Of a DNA stretch of 61,911 nt, positions 1 through 8,292 are shown in pieces (the first letter of the stretch is position 1; each line of letters opens with the position of its first letter). Below the pieces are notes generated by a model. It did no database searches, was not told where the DNA came from, and saw nothing but the letters and a program-made list of their open reading frames with translations. A program made the translations under genes and the position numbers. Source of the stretch: Clostridiaceae bacterium (GTDB lineage: Bacteria > Bacillota > Clostridia > Saccharofermentanales > DTU023); contig DUVN01000028.1 of assembly GCA_012841015.1 (NCBI GenBank), positions 167,188 to 229,098 of the forward strand, given 5' to 3'.

Positions 1-2946
1 AGCGGTGGAACGATTCAGAAGAACAGCTCCGAAGAAATGGGTGGCGGTGTCAGCGTTGGTACGATGGAAGCAAGCCTCGGGAACAACAGAATGAAGATGA
101 CCGGCGGAACAATTGACGGCAATACCTCCAGAGCCACCGGTGGCGGTATCTTTATTCAGGCAGGGTATGGAGGGAGAGAGTCCAGCGCCACGATTACTGG
201 AGGCAACATTACCAAAAACAGAATGCTGGGTACTGGTGTTACCAATTACTTGTTTGGCGGTGGCGGTATCTATGTAAACGGTTACAAAGCCTCCGGTTTC
301 AACAATGGACACCTTATCCTGAAAAACGTTGTGATCAGTGGTAACGAAGCGAGACGGCAAGGTGGCGGTTACGCTGGTTGCCCTATCACCAATACAAAGA
401 CCTACCTGACAGATGGTGCTGCTATCTTCAATAATAGTGCAAGTTCCGCGAGAGATGTTTTCATCTATGCTCAAACGATAGGGTTCGGCGCTCATGGTGG
501 AGCTCCCGAGTACATTATTTCCCCCATGATGCTCGGTGATGTGCCGTACCACTGGAAATACTCTAACGGTACTGAGGTGCCGTTGAATGAGCTTAGGGGT
601 AAATTGTCGGGAGAGGGTGTATCCCTTGGGCTTCATACAGATGAAAAGGGAAATGCCAACACAAATGCTCGTGCAAAGGTTTATATCACGGGAAACTATT
701 CGGCTACACGTGGAGGCGGAATCGGTTCTAATGGTGACATAACGATCGGCAAAGAAGATCCAACCGTTGACATTCAAATTGTAAAAACGTGGGATGATAA
801 CAGTAATGCAGGAGGAATCCGTCCTTCATCGGTTGAAATTGAAATTTGGGGCAAGTTTGAAGGTGGTGATCCCTTCCGTATCGGTTACGAAACAATTAAA
901 CCTGATCAAAATGGAGCTTGGACACTAACGGTTACCAAATTGCCAAAGTATGGCAGTAACGGAAAACTTATCAATTACAGCATCAAAGAAAGAAAGGTTA
1001 ACGGCTATGAGGCTGAGATAACAGGGGATGTTGCCTCAGGCTTTAAGGTGAGAAACTGTCTCAAGAGCGAACTCAAGACTGAAATAGAAGGTACGAAGAC
1101 TTGGGTTGACAGTGACAATCAAGACGGTAAGCGCCCGAATTCGATCACGATCAATCTTTATAAAAAGGTTGGTGATGGCGAGGTAACCTTTGTTAAGAGC
1201 CAAGCTGTTTCGGCTGATGCCAATGGTGACTGGACTTGGACTTTCGCTGGTCTGCCTAAGTACGAGGGCGAGACGGAGATCGTTTACAGTATCACGGAAG
1301 ACGAGGTTGACGGTTACACGACAACAGTAAATGGTTACGACGTGACGAACACGTATATGCCTGAGACGCTCACTATATCTGGATCAAAGACTTGGATTGA
1401 TAACAACAATCAGGATGGGAAGAGACCTGAAAGCATCAAAATTAATCTCTACAAGCAGGTTGGCGGAGGCGAAGTCACCTTTGTTAAGAGCCAAACGGTC
1501 ACGCCTGACGCCAACGGCGATTGGGTCTGGACTTTTGCCGATCTACCTAAGTACGAGGCCGGTAAAGAGATCGTCTACACCATCACAGAAGACGAGGTCG
1601 AAGGATACGATAGCGATGTTGTCGGCTACAATGTGACGAACACGCATACGCCTGAGACGCTCACAGTATCCGGATCAAAGACATGGGCTGATAACAACGA
1701 TCAGGATGGCAAGAGACCTGAAAGCATTAAAATTAACCTCCACAAGCAGGTTGGTGATGGCAAAGTTACTTTTGTTAAGAGCCAAACGGTCACGCCTGAC
1801 GCCAACGGCGATTGGACCTGGACTTTTGCCGATCTGCCTAAATACGAGGCCGGTAAAGAGATCGTCTACAGCATCACTGAAGACGAGGTTGAAGGATACG
1901 ATAGTGATGTCGTCGGTTACAATGTGACGAACACGCACGAGCCGAGCAAGACCTCAGTCAAGGTAACGAAGGACTGGGTTGACAATAACAATGAGGCAGG
2001 CTTAAGGCCTGAAAGTGTTACGATTAAGCTTTATGCTGACGGAGAGGATACAGGCAAGCAACTAGTCTTATCAGAAGAAACAGGCTGGATTGGTGAGTTC
2101 TCAGAATTAGATCAATACAAAGATGGTGATGAGATCGTCTACTCCATCGAGGAGAGTGAGCTCAATGACTGGTATACGTCTTTAGTATCACGTACAGCAA
2201 CTAATGCATACACAGTAACGAACAGCATCGTGCAATCAGAAACTGTAATCACTGTTTGGGTAACCAAGAGCTGGGATGACGCTAACGACCAAGACGGTAT
2301 AAGGCCGGATTCAATCATGATTCATCTTTGCGCTGACGGTGAAGAAGTTGACTCGAAAGAAATTACAGCATCTGATGGTTGGGAAGGTGCTTTCGTTGAC
2401 CTTCCGAAGTATAAAAACGGCAAGGAGATCGTTTACACCATCCAAGAAGGCGAGGTTGATGGTTACACAACAACGGTTGATGGCTACGATGTGACGAATA
2501 CGCACGAGCCGAGCAAGATCTCCGTCAAGGTAACTAAAGATTGGATTGACCATAACAATGAGGCAGGTATAAGGCCTGAAACTATAACGGTTAGACTTTA
2601 CGCTGATGGGGAGGATACAGGCAAGAAGCTAGTCTTATCAGAGGATGTCAACTGGACCGGTGTATTCATCGATCTGGACGCGTACAAAAATGGTAACAAG
2701 ATTGACTACACCGTCGAAGAAGATGAAGTCGAAGGGTACACTGCGGAAGAAACTGCAGGTAACATGGACGAAGGTTTTGTCATTAGAAACTGCCCAGTTC
2801 TGGGAGAAAAGACAGACGATGGGTCAATTCCCAAGACCGGTGAGAGCATGGGCATCTACTGGATTGTGGGTATCGGCCTCATGATCACCAGTGTAGTGAC
2901 ACTATTTTTCTTGGTGCTTCGCCAAAAGGGAACACTGAAAGGCTAA
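1..2946 (+). CDS. Cna-B repeat surface protein with IPKTG sorting signal (5' partial)
   Basis: The reading frame is open to the first base of the window, so the true start lies upstream. The first ~240 residues are glycine-rich with recurring TGGxI-type turns, resembling the repetitive beta-helix ectodomain of adhesins. From about base 775 there are seven Cna-B type modules, each starting with a KTW/KDW-D-N/D pattern followed by a RP motif and ending in GY-x-V-TN; modules 3 and 4 (about 1381 and 1672) are nearly identical at DNA level. The C-terminus carries IPKTG (2827-2841), a hydrophobic segment and a short basic tail, the classic sortase cell-wall anchor. Known family role: covalently anchored, isopeptide-stabilised stalk or adhesin. 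The ligand cannot be inferred. Confidence 0.93.
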   Translation, partial: SGGTIQKNSSEEMGGGVSVGTMEASLGNNRMKMTGGTIDGNTSRATGGGIFIQAGYGGRESSATITGGNITKNRMLGTGVTNYLFGGGGIYVNGYKASGFNNGHLILKNVVISGNEARRQGGGYAGCPITNTKTYLTDGAAIFNNSASSARDVFIYAQTIGFGAHGGAPEYIISPMMLGDVPYHWKYSNGTEVPLNELRGKLSGEGVSLGLHTDEKGNANTNARAKVYITGNYSATRGGGIGSNGDITIGKEDPTVDIQIVKTWDDNSNAGGIRPSSVEIEIWGKFEGGDPFRIGYETIKPDQNGAWTLTVTKLPKYGSNGKLINYSIKERKVNGYEAEITGDVASGFKVRNCLKSELKTEIEGTKTWVDSDNQDGKRPNSITINLYKKVGDGEVTFVKSQAVSADANGDWTWTFAGLPKYEGETEIVYSITEDEVDGYTTTVNGYDVTNTYMPETLTISGSKTWIDNNNQDGKRPESIKINLYKQVGGGEVTFVKSQTVTPDANGDWVWTFADLPKYEAGKEIVYTITEDEVEGYDSDVVGYNVTNTHTPETLTVSGSKTWADNNDQDGKRPESIKINLHKQVGDGKVTFVKSQTVTPDANGDWTWTFADLPKYEAGKEIVYSITEDEVEGYDSDVVGYNVTNTHEPSKTSVKVTKDWVDNNNEAGLRPESVTIKLYADGEDTGKQLVLSEETGWIGEFSELDQYKDGDEIVYSIEESELNDWYTSLVSRTATNAYTVTNSIVQSETVITVWVTKSWDDANDQDGIRPDSIMIHLCADGEEVDSKEITASDGWEGAFVDLPKYKNGKEIVYTIQEGEVDGYTTTVDGYDVTNTHEPSKISVKVTKDWIDHNNEAGIRPETITVRLYADGEDTGKKLVLSEDVNWTGVFIDLDAYKNGNKIDYTVEEDEVEGYTAEETAGNMDEGFVIRNCPVLGEKTDDGSIPKTGESMGIYWIVGIGLMITSVVTLFFLVLRQKGTLKG

Positions 2947-3170
2947 GCAGATAAGTGCATAGACGCATCGTCACAAGAGCAGGAGAAGAGTGTCCATCGA
3001 AACTAGATTGGCCGACCAAGCAGACTAATGCACAGGTGTATCGTCACAATTGTAGGAGAAGAGTATCTATCGAAACTATAGTAGGCGACTAAGCAGATAA
3101 GTGCGCAGACGCATCGTCACAAGTGTAGGAGAAGAGTATCAGTTGGACCAGTGTGTGGTCGGCTAAGCAG
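2943..3170 (+). repeat. Three tandem ~73-bp repeats plus partial fourth
   Basis: CTAAGCAG-type starts lie at 2943, 3016, 3089 and 3163, giving periods of 73, 73 and 74 bp. The copies share the cores CATCGTCACAA and AGGAGAAGAGT but diverge elsewhere, so similarity runs through the whole unit. The array begins at the stop codon of the surface protein gene and ends just before its terminator. No coding potential seen; function unknown. Confidence 0.85.
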
Positions 3171-3196
3171 AAAAACACATATCGACATAATCTTGC

Positions 3197-3250
3197 GAGG
3201 CTATCTCAAAACCGCAAAACATGAGCGGCAATGAGATAGCCTCATATTTT
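3197..3250 (+). terminator. Rho-independent terminator
   Basis: A perfect 12-bp stem GAGGCTATCTCA / TGAGATAGCCTC (3197-3208 with 3232-3243) has a small inner CCGC/GCGG stem in its loop and is followed by ATATTTTT. It ends the surface protein transcript after the tandem repeats. Confidence 0.88.
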
Positions 3251-3708
3251 TAGCGAAAAGTGCACAATCTGTAGAAGATTTAGTTGCGATCAAACAGCCA
3301 GTCAAGTCCCGTGCATGGAATCATAGGTTCGGCTTTGAGCAGGTGAGTGCCCTTTTAGCGTTTTTGGAAGGGGAATATCGGTTATGTTGAGTATGAGATA
3401 AAGCGAATGCTTTGACTCGGTTGGTCGCGGGAAAGGGTTAACTTGTGGACAAAATTTACTGTTACTAGATGCCGAGTCTTCTGATGTTGTAAATCAAATA
3501 TCCTGATTTTATATGCATAAAGAAATTAACTCTTTCTATTGACAATATCCATCAAAAACTCATGATATCTAGCTAATTTCTTTGGTGAGTTCCTGATTTC
3601 GAAATATTCAGTTGCAAAATTATCCAGAATAATATATAAAATAAACATTAAAAATTCATGACGGCTACAGCTTCTGCCCGCCATGATAAAAGCAAAAGGA
3701 GTGAGAAG
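3251..3708 (+). promoter_or_regulatory. Leader region with sigma-A-type promoter for the amino-acid ABC operon
   Basis: This ~460-bp gap contains no convincing gene. TTGACA at 3539-3544, an 18-bp spacer and TGATAT at 3563-3568 form a plausible promoter, leaving an untranslated leader of roughly 130 bases before the binding-protein start at 3709. I saw no T-box or known riboswitch signature in that leader. A short open run at about 3249-3386 has no start signal and was not called. Confidence 0.5.
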
Positions 3709-4629
3709 ATGAAAAGATTAACACTAGCACTAACCATTATCTTAAGTCTCAGTATCATTTTCCTGACCGCATGCGGCGGTGGTTCAAGTTCAAACGGAAC
3801 AACCGATAAGCCAAGTGAGGTATCGGCGGGTGAATCAGAAGATACCAAGGCAAGCGAGCCATCAGGGAGCGAATCAGAAGACACTAAGGCAAGTGAATCA
3901 GAACCTGCTGAATCAGATGATATCAAGATCGGAAGTCTAGAAGATCTAGACGGTAAAGTCATCGGTGTTCAGCTTGGAACGATTGGAGATGAAATTGCGT
4001 CCGATGACATCAACGCAAAATCAGTTGAGCGTTTTACGACTTATGTTGATGCTGTCACATCCTTGAAGCAGAAAAAGGTAGACTGCCTCGTTATCGATGC
4101 TGATACTGCCGCTGCTTATGCAGAACAAAATCCTGAACTTGTTGTCGTTGATGTAGGCTTTGAACCTGAAGAGTATGCCATGGCCGTCGCCAAAGAAGGA
4201 TCAGAAGATCTCTTGGTAGCGATCAACGAGGTTATCGCAGAGCTTAAGGCAAACGACAGCATTGTGGTATTTAAAGAAGCACATGGCGGTCAGGCAGGGC
4301 AAGCGCCCGATTTTAATGTCGGCGCAGCAGGTGGCAAACTTGTAGTCGGCACTGAACCGACGTTCCCGCCGTATGAATACACTCAGGGCAGTGACATCAT
4401 CGGCGTGGACATCGACATCATGGCAGCCGTCGCCAAAAAACTCGACATGGAACTGCAGGTGGAGAACATCAATTTTGACGGCCTGATTCCCGCTGTCAAG
4501 AGCGGTAAAATCCAAGTAATCGCTGCAGGTATGACCGTCAATGAAGAACGTAAGGTCAACGTGTCGTTCTCCGATCCGTATACGGACGCCCAACAAGTTG
4601 TCCTTATCCGCAAGACTAGCCAGAAGTAA
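3709..4629 (+). CDS. Amino-acid ABC transporter binding lipoprotein, apparently circularly permuted
   Basis: Start chosen at ATG 3709, preceded by AAAGGAG; it begins a lipoprotein signal peptide ending FLTAC. An acidic Ser/Glu/Lys linker with a near-duplicated ESEDTKASE motif follows (to about residue 60). The SBP_bac_3 fold is then in unusual order: the part normally in the C-terminal half (LEDLDGKVIGVQLGT through the EEYAMAV segment) comes first, and the normal N-terminal part (KLVVGTEPTFPPYEY, then FDGLIPAVKSGKIQV and the FSDPY motif) comes last, ending at VVLIRK. In ordinary family members VVLIRK is directly followed by the SLEDLDGK part, so the order fits a circular permutation. It should still deliver polar amino acids to the permease and ATPase encoded next. 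Confidence 0.85.
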   Translation: MKRLTLALTIILSLSIIFLTACGGGSSSNGTTDKPSEVSAGESEDTKASEPSGSESEDTKASESEPAESDDIKIGSLEDLDGKVIGVQLGTIGDEIASDDINAKSVERFTTYVDAVTSLKQKKVDCLVIDADTAAAYAEQNPELVVVDVGFEPEEYAMAVAKEGSEDLLVAINEVIAELKANDSIVVFKEAHGGQAGQAPDFNVGAAGGKLVVGTEPTFPPYEYTQGSDIIGVDIDIMAAVAKKLDMELQVENINFDGLIPAVKSGKIQVIAAGMTVNEERKVNVSFSDPYTDAQQVVLIRKTSQK

Positions 4630-4640
4630 GTAATTAAGTC

Positions 4641-5369
4641 ATGAGTATGATTATGAGTACGTTTGTCGCATCGGCCTTCAGTACGCTGAAGGAGAACTTC
4701 TATAACGATTTCATCGTCGATAATCGTTGGAAGTGGTTGCTTGAAGGATTAGGTGTCACACTGCAGATCACCTTTATGGCCACTTTGCTCGGTATCATCA
4801 TCGGGTTATTGTTAGCACTCGTAAAGGTCTCTCAATTCCATGGAAGAAAAATCCCGGTGTTGAGTCAATTGGTGGACGGCTACGTGCTTGTTATCCGTGG
4901 CACACCGATCGTCGTTCAGCTACTCATTATCTATTACGTCATTTTTGCCAGTGTGGCCATCGATAAAGTGGTGGTGGCCGCTCTGGCATTTGGCCTCAAC
5001 AGCGGTGCCTATGTAGCCGAAATATTCCGAGCGGGCATTCAGTCTGTTGACAGCGGCCAAATGGAGGCAGGGCGTTCTTTGGGACTCGGATATGGCATGT
5101 CGATGCGTAAAATTATTCTCCCTCAGGCCATCAAAAACACGTTGCCTGCACTCTTTAATGAATTGATCACTTTGCTCAAAGAGACAGCGGTGGCTGGCTA
5201 TATCGCGGTGGCCGATCTCACCCGGGCAGGTGACCTCATCAGGGCTCGCACTTTTGACCCTCTGTTGCCTTTATTGGCAGTCGCGTTGATCTATCTTGTT
5301 ATTGTAGCCCTCTTAACACGTGTGATGAGACTTTTGGAAAGGCGGTTAGCACGCAGTGATCACCGTTGA
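4641..5369 (+). CDS. Polar amino-acid ABC transporter permease (HisM/GlnP type)
   Basis: 242 residues. After a hydrophilic N-terminal 30 residues there are about five hydrophobic segments, starting with [20 protein letters not shown]. The family EAA loop is present as [20 protein letters not shown] followed by [12 protein letters not shown]. The [14 protein letters not shown] segment is typical of the His/Glu/Gln permease family. It starts 11 bases after the binding-protein stop and overlaps the ATPase start by 14 bases, so the three genes form one operon. Expected role: homodimeric membrane channel of a polar amino-acid importer. The specific substrate is not readable from sequence. Confidence 0.92.
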   Translation: MSMIMSTFVASAFSTLKENFYNDFIVDNRWKWLLEGLGVTLQITFMATLLGIIIGLLLALVKVSQFHGRKIPVLSQLVDGYVLVIRGTPIVVQLLIIYYVIFASVAIDKVVVAALAFGLNSGAYVAEIFRAGIQSVDSGQMEAGRSLGLGYGMSMRKIILPQAIKNTLPALFNELITLLKETAVAGYIAVADLTRAGDLIRARTFDPLLPLLAVALIYLVIVALLTRVMRLLERRLARSDHR

Positions 5370-6084
5370 GAAATTAAACAAAAATTTCGGCGAACTCGTC
5401 GTATTGCGAGATATCAGTGAGACGATCCATGACGGTGACAAAATTGTTATTGTCGGCCCATCGGGTTCTGGCAAGAGTACTTTTCTTCGTTGTCTCAACC
5501 TGCTAGAAGTACCGACATCTGGGACAATTACAATTGATGGCGTTGAAATTACTGACCCGAAAGTAGATATCAACAAAGTACGAAGTCAGATGGGGATGGT
5601 TTTCCAAAACTTCAATCTCTTTCCTCACTTGACAGTCTTGGAGAACATCACGCTGGCGCCAATCCAACTGAAACTCATGAATGAGAGTCAGGCGAAAGAA
5701 AAGGCCAAATACCTTTTGGAACGCGTTGGACTCATGGATAAAATCAATGAATATCCCAAACGCCTTTCAGGGGGGCAAAAGCAAAGAATCGCGATTGCGA
5801 GGGCTTTGGCTATGAATCCGAAGACGATGCTCTTTGATGAGCCTACGTCAGCGCTTGACCCTGAAATGATCGGAGAGGTCGTTGAGGTGATGCTCGAATT
5901 AGCAGATGAAGGCATGACAATGGTCATCGTGTCGCATGAAATGGGTTTTGCCCGGAAGATCAGCAATCGCATTTTTTTCATGGATGAGGGTGTGATCGTA
6001 GAACAAGGCAGTGCGAAGCAGGTTTTTGACAACCCCGAAAAAGAGCGTACACGAGCTTTTATGTCGAAGGTACTGCCGAGATAG
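5356..6084 (+). CDS. Polar amino-acid ABC transporter ATP-binding protein (GlnQ type)
   Basis: 242 residues from a GTG start that overlaps the permease gene. Walker A is GPSGSGKST, the Q-loop is in [17 protein letters not shown], the signature is LSGGQKQR, Walker B is [13 protein letters not shown] and the switch histidine is in VIVSHEMGF. The [10 protein letters not shown] and [14 protein letters not shown] segments are characteristic of the GlnQ/HisP subfamily. It powers the importer formed with the two preceding genes. The operon ends here; a set of short direct repeats follows the stop codon. Confidence 0.95.
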   Translation: MITVEKLNKNFGELVVLRDISETIHDGDKIVIVGPSGSGKSTFLRCLNLLEVPTSGTITIDGVEITDPKVDINKVRSQMGMVFQNFNLFPHLTVLENITLAPIQLKLMNESQAKEKAKYLLERVGLMDKINEYPKRLSGGQKQRIAIARALAMNPKTMLFDEPTSALDPEMIGEVVEVMLELADEGMTMVIVSHEMGFARKISNRIFFMDEGVIVEQGSAKQVFDNPEKERTRAFMSKVLPR

Positions 6085-6232
6085 TCTCAGAGCGAGCAGG
6101 AGATACTAACCTCCGTTATTTTTTCTGTTCTACATCAAATACTCGTCTCAGAGCGCACAGGAGATACTAACGGCAATCCGACAGGCGGGTTTGGCCGGAG
6201 GTCTCGTTTCAGAGCGAGTAGAGGATACTAAC
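6084..6232 (+). repeat. Three 27-nt direct repeats with two 34-nt unlike spacers (CRISPR-like)
   Basis: Copies lie at 6084-6110, 6145-6171 and 6206-6232, with exact 61-bp periodicity. Each begins GTCTCAGAGCG or GTTTCAGAGCG and ends in GATACTAAC (AGGAGATACTAAC in the first two). The two intervening 34-nt stretches are unrelated to each other. The third copy is the most diverged. This is the geometry of a minimal CRISPR array, but no cas gene is in the window and the repeat has no strong internal dyad, so it may equally be an intergenic repeat element. Confidence 0.6.
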
Positions 6233-6349
6233 TTCAGGGAGCGACTATCCAGCTAATTACGTCAAAAATTCAGATGAAATTCAGATGATAATGATTAAGT
6301 AATTATTAAAATCATTTCATTTTCATTCATCGCTATTGCAATATTCAAT

Positions 6350-6416
6350 TTGTTAAGTTATAACAATTATATGACATTAGGTTCCCTGTATGTCGAGTAT
6401 ATACATAATTGTATAT
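6350..6416 (+). promoter_or_regulatory. Palindromic operator candidates upstream of the dehydrogenase operon
   Basis: Two dyads lie upstream of the 6499 start: TTGTTAAGTTATAACAA (6350-6366) and ATATACATAATTGTATAT (6399-6416, 7-bp arms). The second closely resembles a dyad at 13601-13618 in front of the kinase part of the same cluster, suggesting one regulator acts at both sites. The YhfZ-like protein encoded at 15509 is the obvious candidate. Confidence 0.45.
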
Positions 6417-6498
6417 TTGGTGTAAATATGGTAACTTAGATTCGAAAACTTCAATTCAGGAAGGTCTTTACTGTTGTGAAAGTGTGTATGAGGGATAC

Positions 6499-8292
6499 AT
6501 GGTCAAGCGATTGCAAAAGTTAGTAGCCAAGTTTTCTGAAGCGTCGTCCTGCTCCATTAGCGCAACAGTACGGGAGGATCAAGTCGTCGTCCTTGAAGGT
6601 GAAGTCCTTGACTGGACGACAGCCGATGAGCTCGCTCACCGTGTCGCCAAAATACGAGATGTCAGGAACGTCATCAACCACCTATCGTGCGGCGGTAGAA
6701 GTCTTGCCTACATCCCTAATAAAGAAGCCATTGCCAAGGGGCGCTCACTAGGTGTTTTAGATGAGGCCGACGTGATCATCGTTGGGGCCGGTGTCATCGG
6801 CTCAGGTATCGCCCGCGAATTATCTAAGTATAAGCTCGACATTGTCGTTCTTGAGAAAGGTGATGATGTGTCGCAAGGTGCGTCAAAAGCGAACAACGGC
6901 ATGATCCACCCGGGAAATGCCGTGATGCCGAGGACACTGAAGGCCAAACTCAACGTTGAGGGAAATGCCATGTATGGAGACTGGGCGAAGGAGCTTCACT
7001 TTGAGTTTAAACGGTTAGGGACCTTTGCTTTGTCCTATGACAAACATGACTTCTACATACCGTGGCTTGTGTGGATCGCCGGTCGTCTGAATAAGGTGCC
7101 AGAGATGCGCTTCATCTCGCCCGACAACTTTCTGGAGATGGAAAAAGATATGCACACGAAGCCGCGACGTGTGCTCTATTCGCCGACAGCAGCCTACGTG
7201 GATGGTTACGAGGTGACGATCGCCCTTGCAGAGAATGCCGTCATGAATGGCGCCAGATTTCACCTATCGTCAGAAGTTGTCGATGTCGATGTCGAAGATG
7301 GCATCGTCAAGGGAGTCGTCACCAATCGAGGGCTCGTCAAGGGAAGGCTCGTCATTAATGCCGCAGGAATTTTCGCTGATGAGATCGCTGCGATGGCGGG
7401 TGACCAGTTTTATACATTGCACCCGAGAAAAGGTGCTATCGCTATCTTCGATAAGGAAATGAAAGGTCCCACACGCGCTCTCAACGGTAAACTTCCCACA
7501 ACCCTAAGAAATACGAAAGGTGGCGGTGTGCATCGAACGGTCTCAGGCAATCCGCTTTGGGGACCGAATGCTGTCGAGATCTTAGACAAGACGGATCACT
7601 CCGTGCAACCTGAGGATCTTGACTACGTAATGGGGAGCGGCGCTATTGTTCGCGCTGACATGAAGCGATCTGATATCATTGCATGTTTCGCCGGCATACG
7701 TGCTGCAGACTATAAGGAAGACTTCATCATCGAGCGCTCGCGTGTCGTACAAGGATTCATCCACGTCGCCGGTATACAGTCGCCGGGCCTTGCTGCAGCG
7801 CCCGCTATCGCAAAAATGGTTGAGGGATTGGTCAAGGAGGAGCTAGGCGAACTGTCACGAAAAGACGATTGGAATCCGATCCGTGAGAAGCCTGTTGTCT
7901 TTTCCCGCCTTTCACCAAAAGAGCAAGATCGTCTCGTCAGTGAAAACCCGTCATACGGTCACATTGTCTGTCGCTGCGAGACGATCAGTGAAGGTGAGAT
8001 TGTCGATGCAATCAACCGCCCGATACCCGCCGTGACGTTCGACGCGATTAAGCGGCGCGTTCGCGCGACGATGGGACGGTGTCAAGGAGGATTTTGCGGT
8101 CCTAGGATTCTTGAGATCATCGCCCGCGAGACGGGACTTCGTCCAGAAGAAGTGAAGAAACAAGGTCCGAATTCTTCGATTGTAGTCGGAACGATCAGAG
8201 AGAGATACGAGGGAATCGACTGTCGTAAAACAGAAGCACGTTTCGTCAGCTCAATGGCACAAGAGATGGGGGAGAGCGATGAGAGTCCTTAA
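6499..8292 (+). CDS. GlpA-like FAD-dependent dehydrogenase with N-terminal BON-like domain and C-terminal BFD-type Fe-S domain
   Basis: Start placed at ATG 6499 after a GAGGG ribosome site; an earlier in-frame ATG (6409) lacks one. Residues 1-65 resemble a BON-type module (LEGEVLDWTTADELAHRVA). A Rossmann FAD motif VIIVGAGVIGSGIA follows at about 93-106, then a DAO/GlpA-like oxidoreductase body. The C-terminus has a BFD-like [2Fe-2S] domain with CRC (~490) and CQGGFC (~528). Family role: oxidation of glycerol-3-phosphate or a related polyol phosphate, passing electrons through flavin and Fe-S. It overlaps the next oxidoreductase by 14 bases. Because the kinase in this operon is not a clear glycerol kinase, the substrate is uncertain. 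Confidence 0.88.
   Translation: MVKRLQKLVAKFSEASSCSISATVREDQVVVLEGEVLDWTTADELAHRVAKIRDVRNVINHLSCGGRSLAYIPNKEAIAKGRSLGVLDEADVIIVGAGVIGSGIARELSKYKLDIVVLEKGDDVSQGASKANNGMIHPGNAVMPRTLKAKLNVEGNAMYGDWAKELHFEFKRLGTFALSYDKHDFYIPWLVWIAGRLNKVPEMRFISPDNFLEMEKDMHTKPRRVLYSPTAAYVDGYEVTIALAENAVMNGARFHLSSEVVDVDVEDGIVKGVVTNRGLVKGRLVINAAGIFADEIAAMAGDQFYTLHPRKGAIAIFDKEMKGPTRALNGKLPTTLRNTKGGGVHRTVSGNPLWGPNAVEILDKTDHSVQPEDLDYVMGSGAIVRADMKRSDIIACFAGIRAADYKEDFIIERSRVVQGFIHVAGIQSPGLAAAPAIAKMVEGLVKEELGELSRKDDWNPIREKPVVFSRLSPKEQDRLVSENPSYGHIVCRCETISEGEIVDAINRPIPAVTFDAIKRRVRATMGRCQGGFCGPRILEIIARETGLRPEEVKKQGPNSSIVVGTIRERYEGIDCRKTEARFVSSMAQEMGESDESP

Noticed and set aside
3249-3386. Open run of about 45 codons after the terminator
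   Set aside because: It has no start codon with ribosome site, starts inside the terminator tail and matches no family that I recognise.
6084-6232. Firm annotation as a CRISPR array
   Set aside because: Only three copies, no cas genes, no leader and no clear repeat dyad; kept as CRISPR-like repeats.
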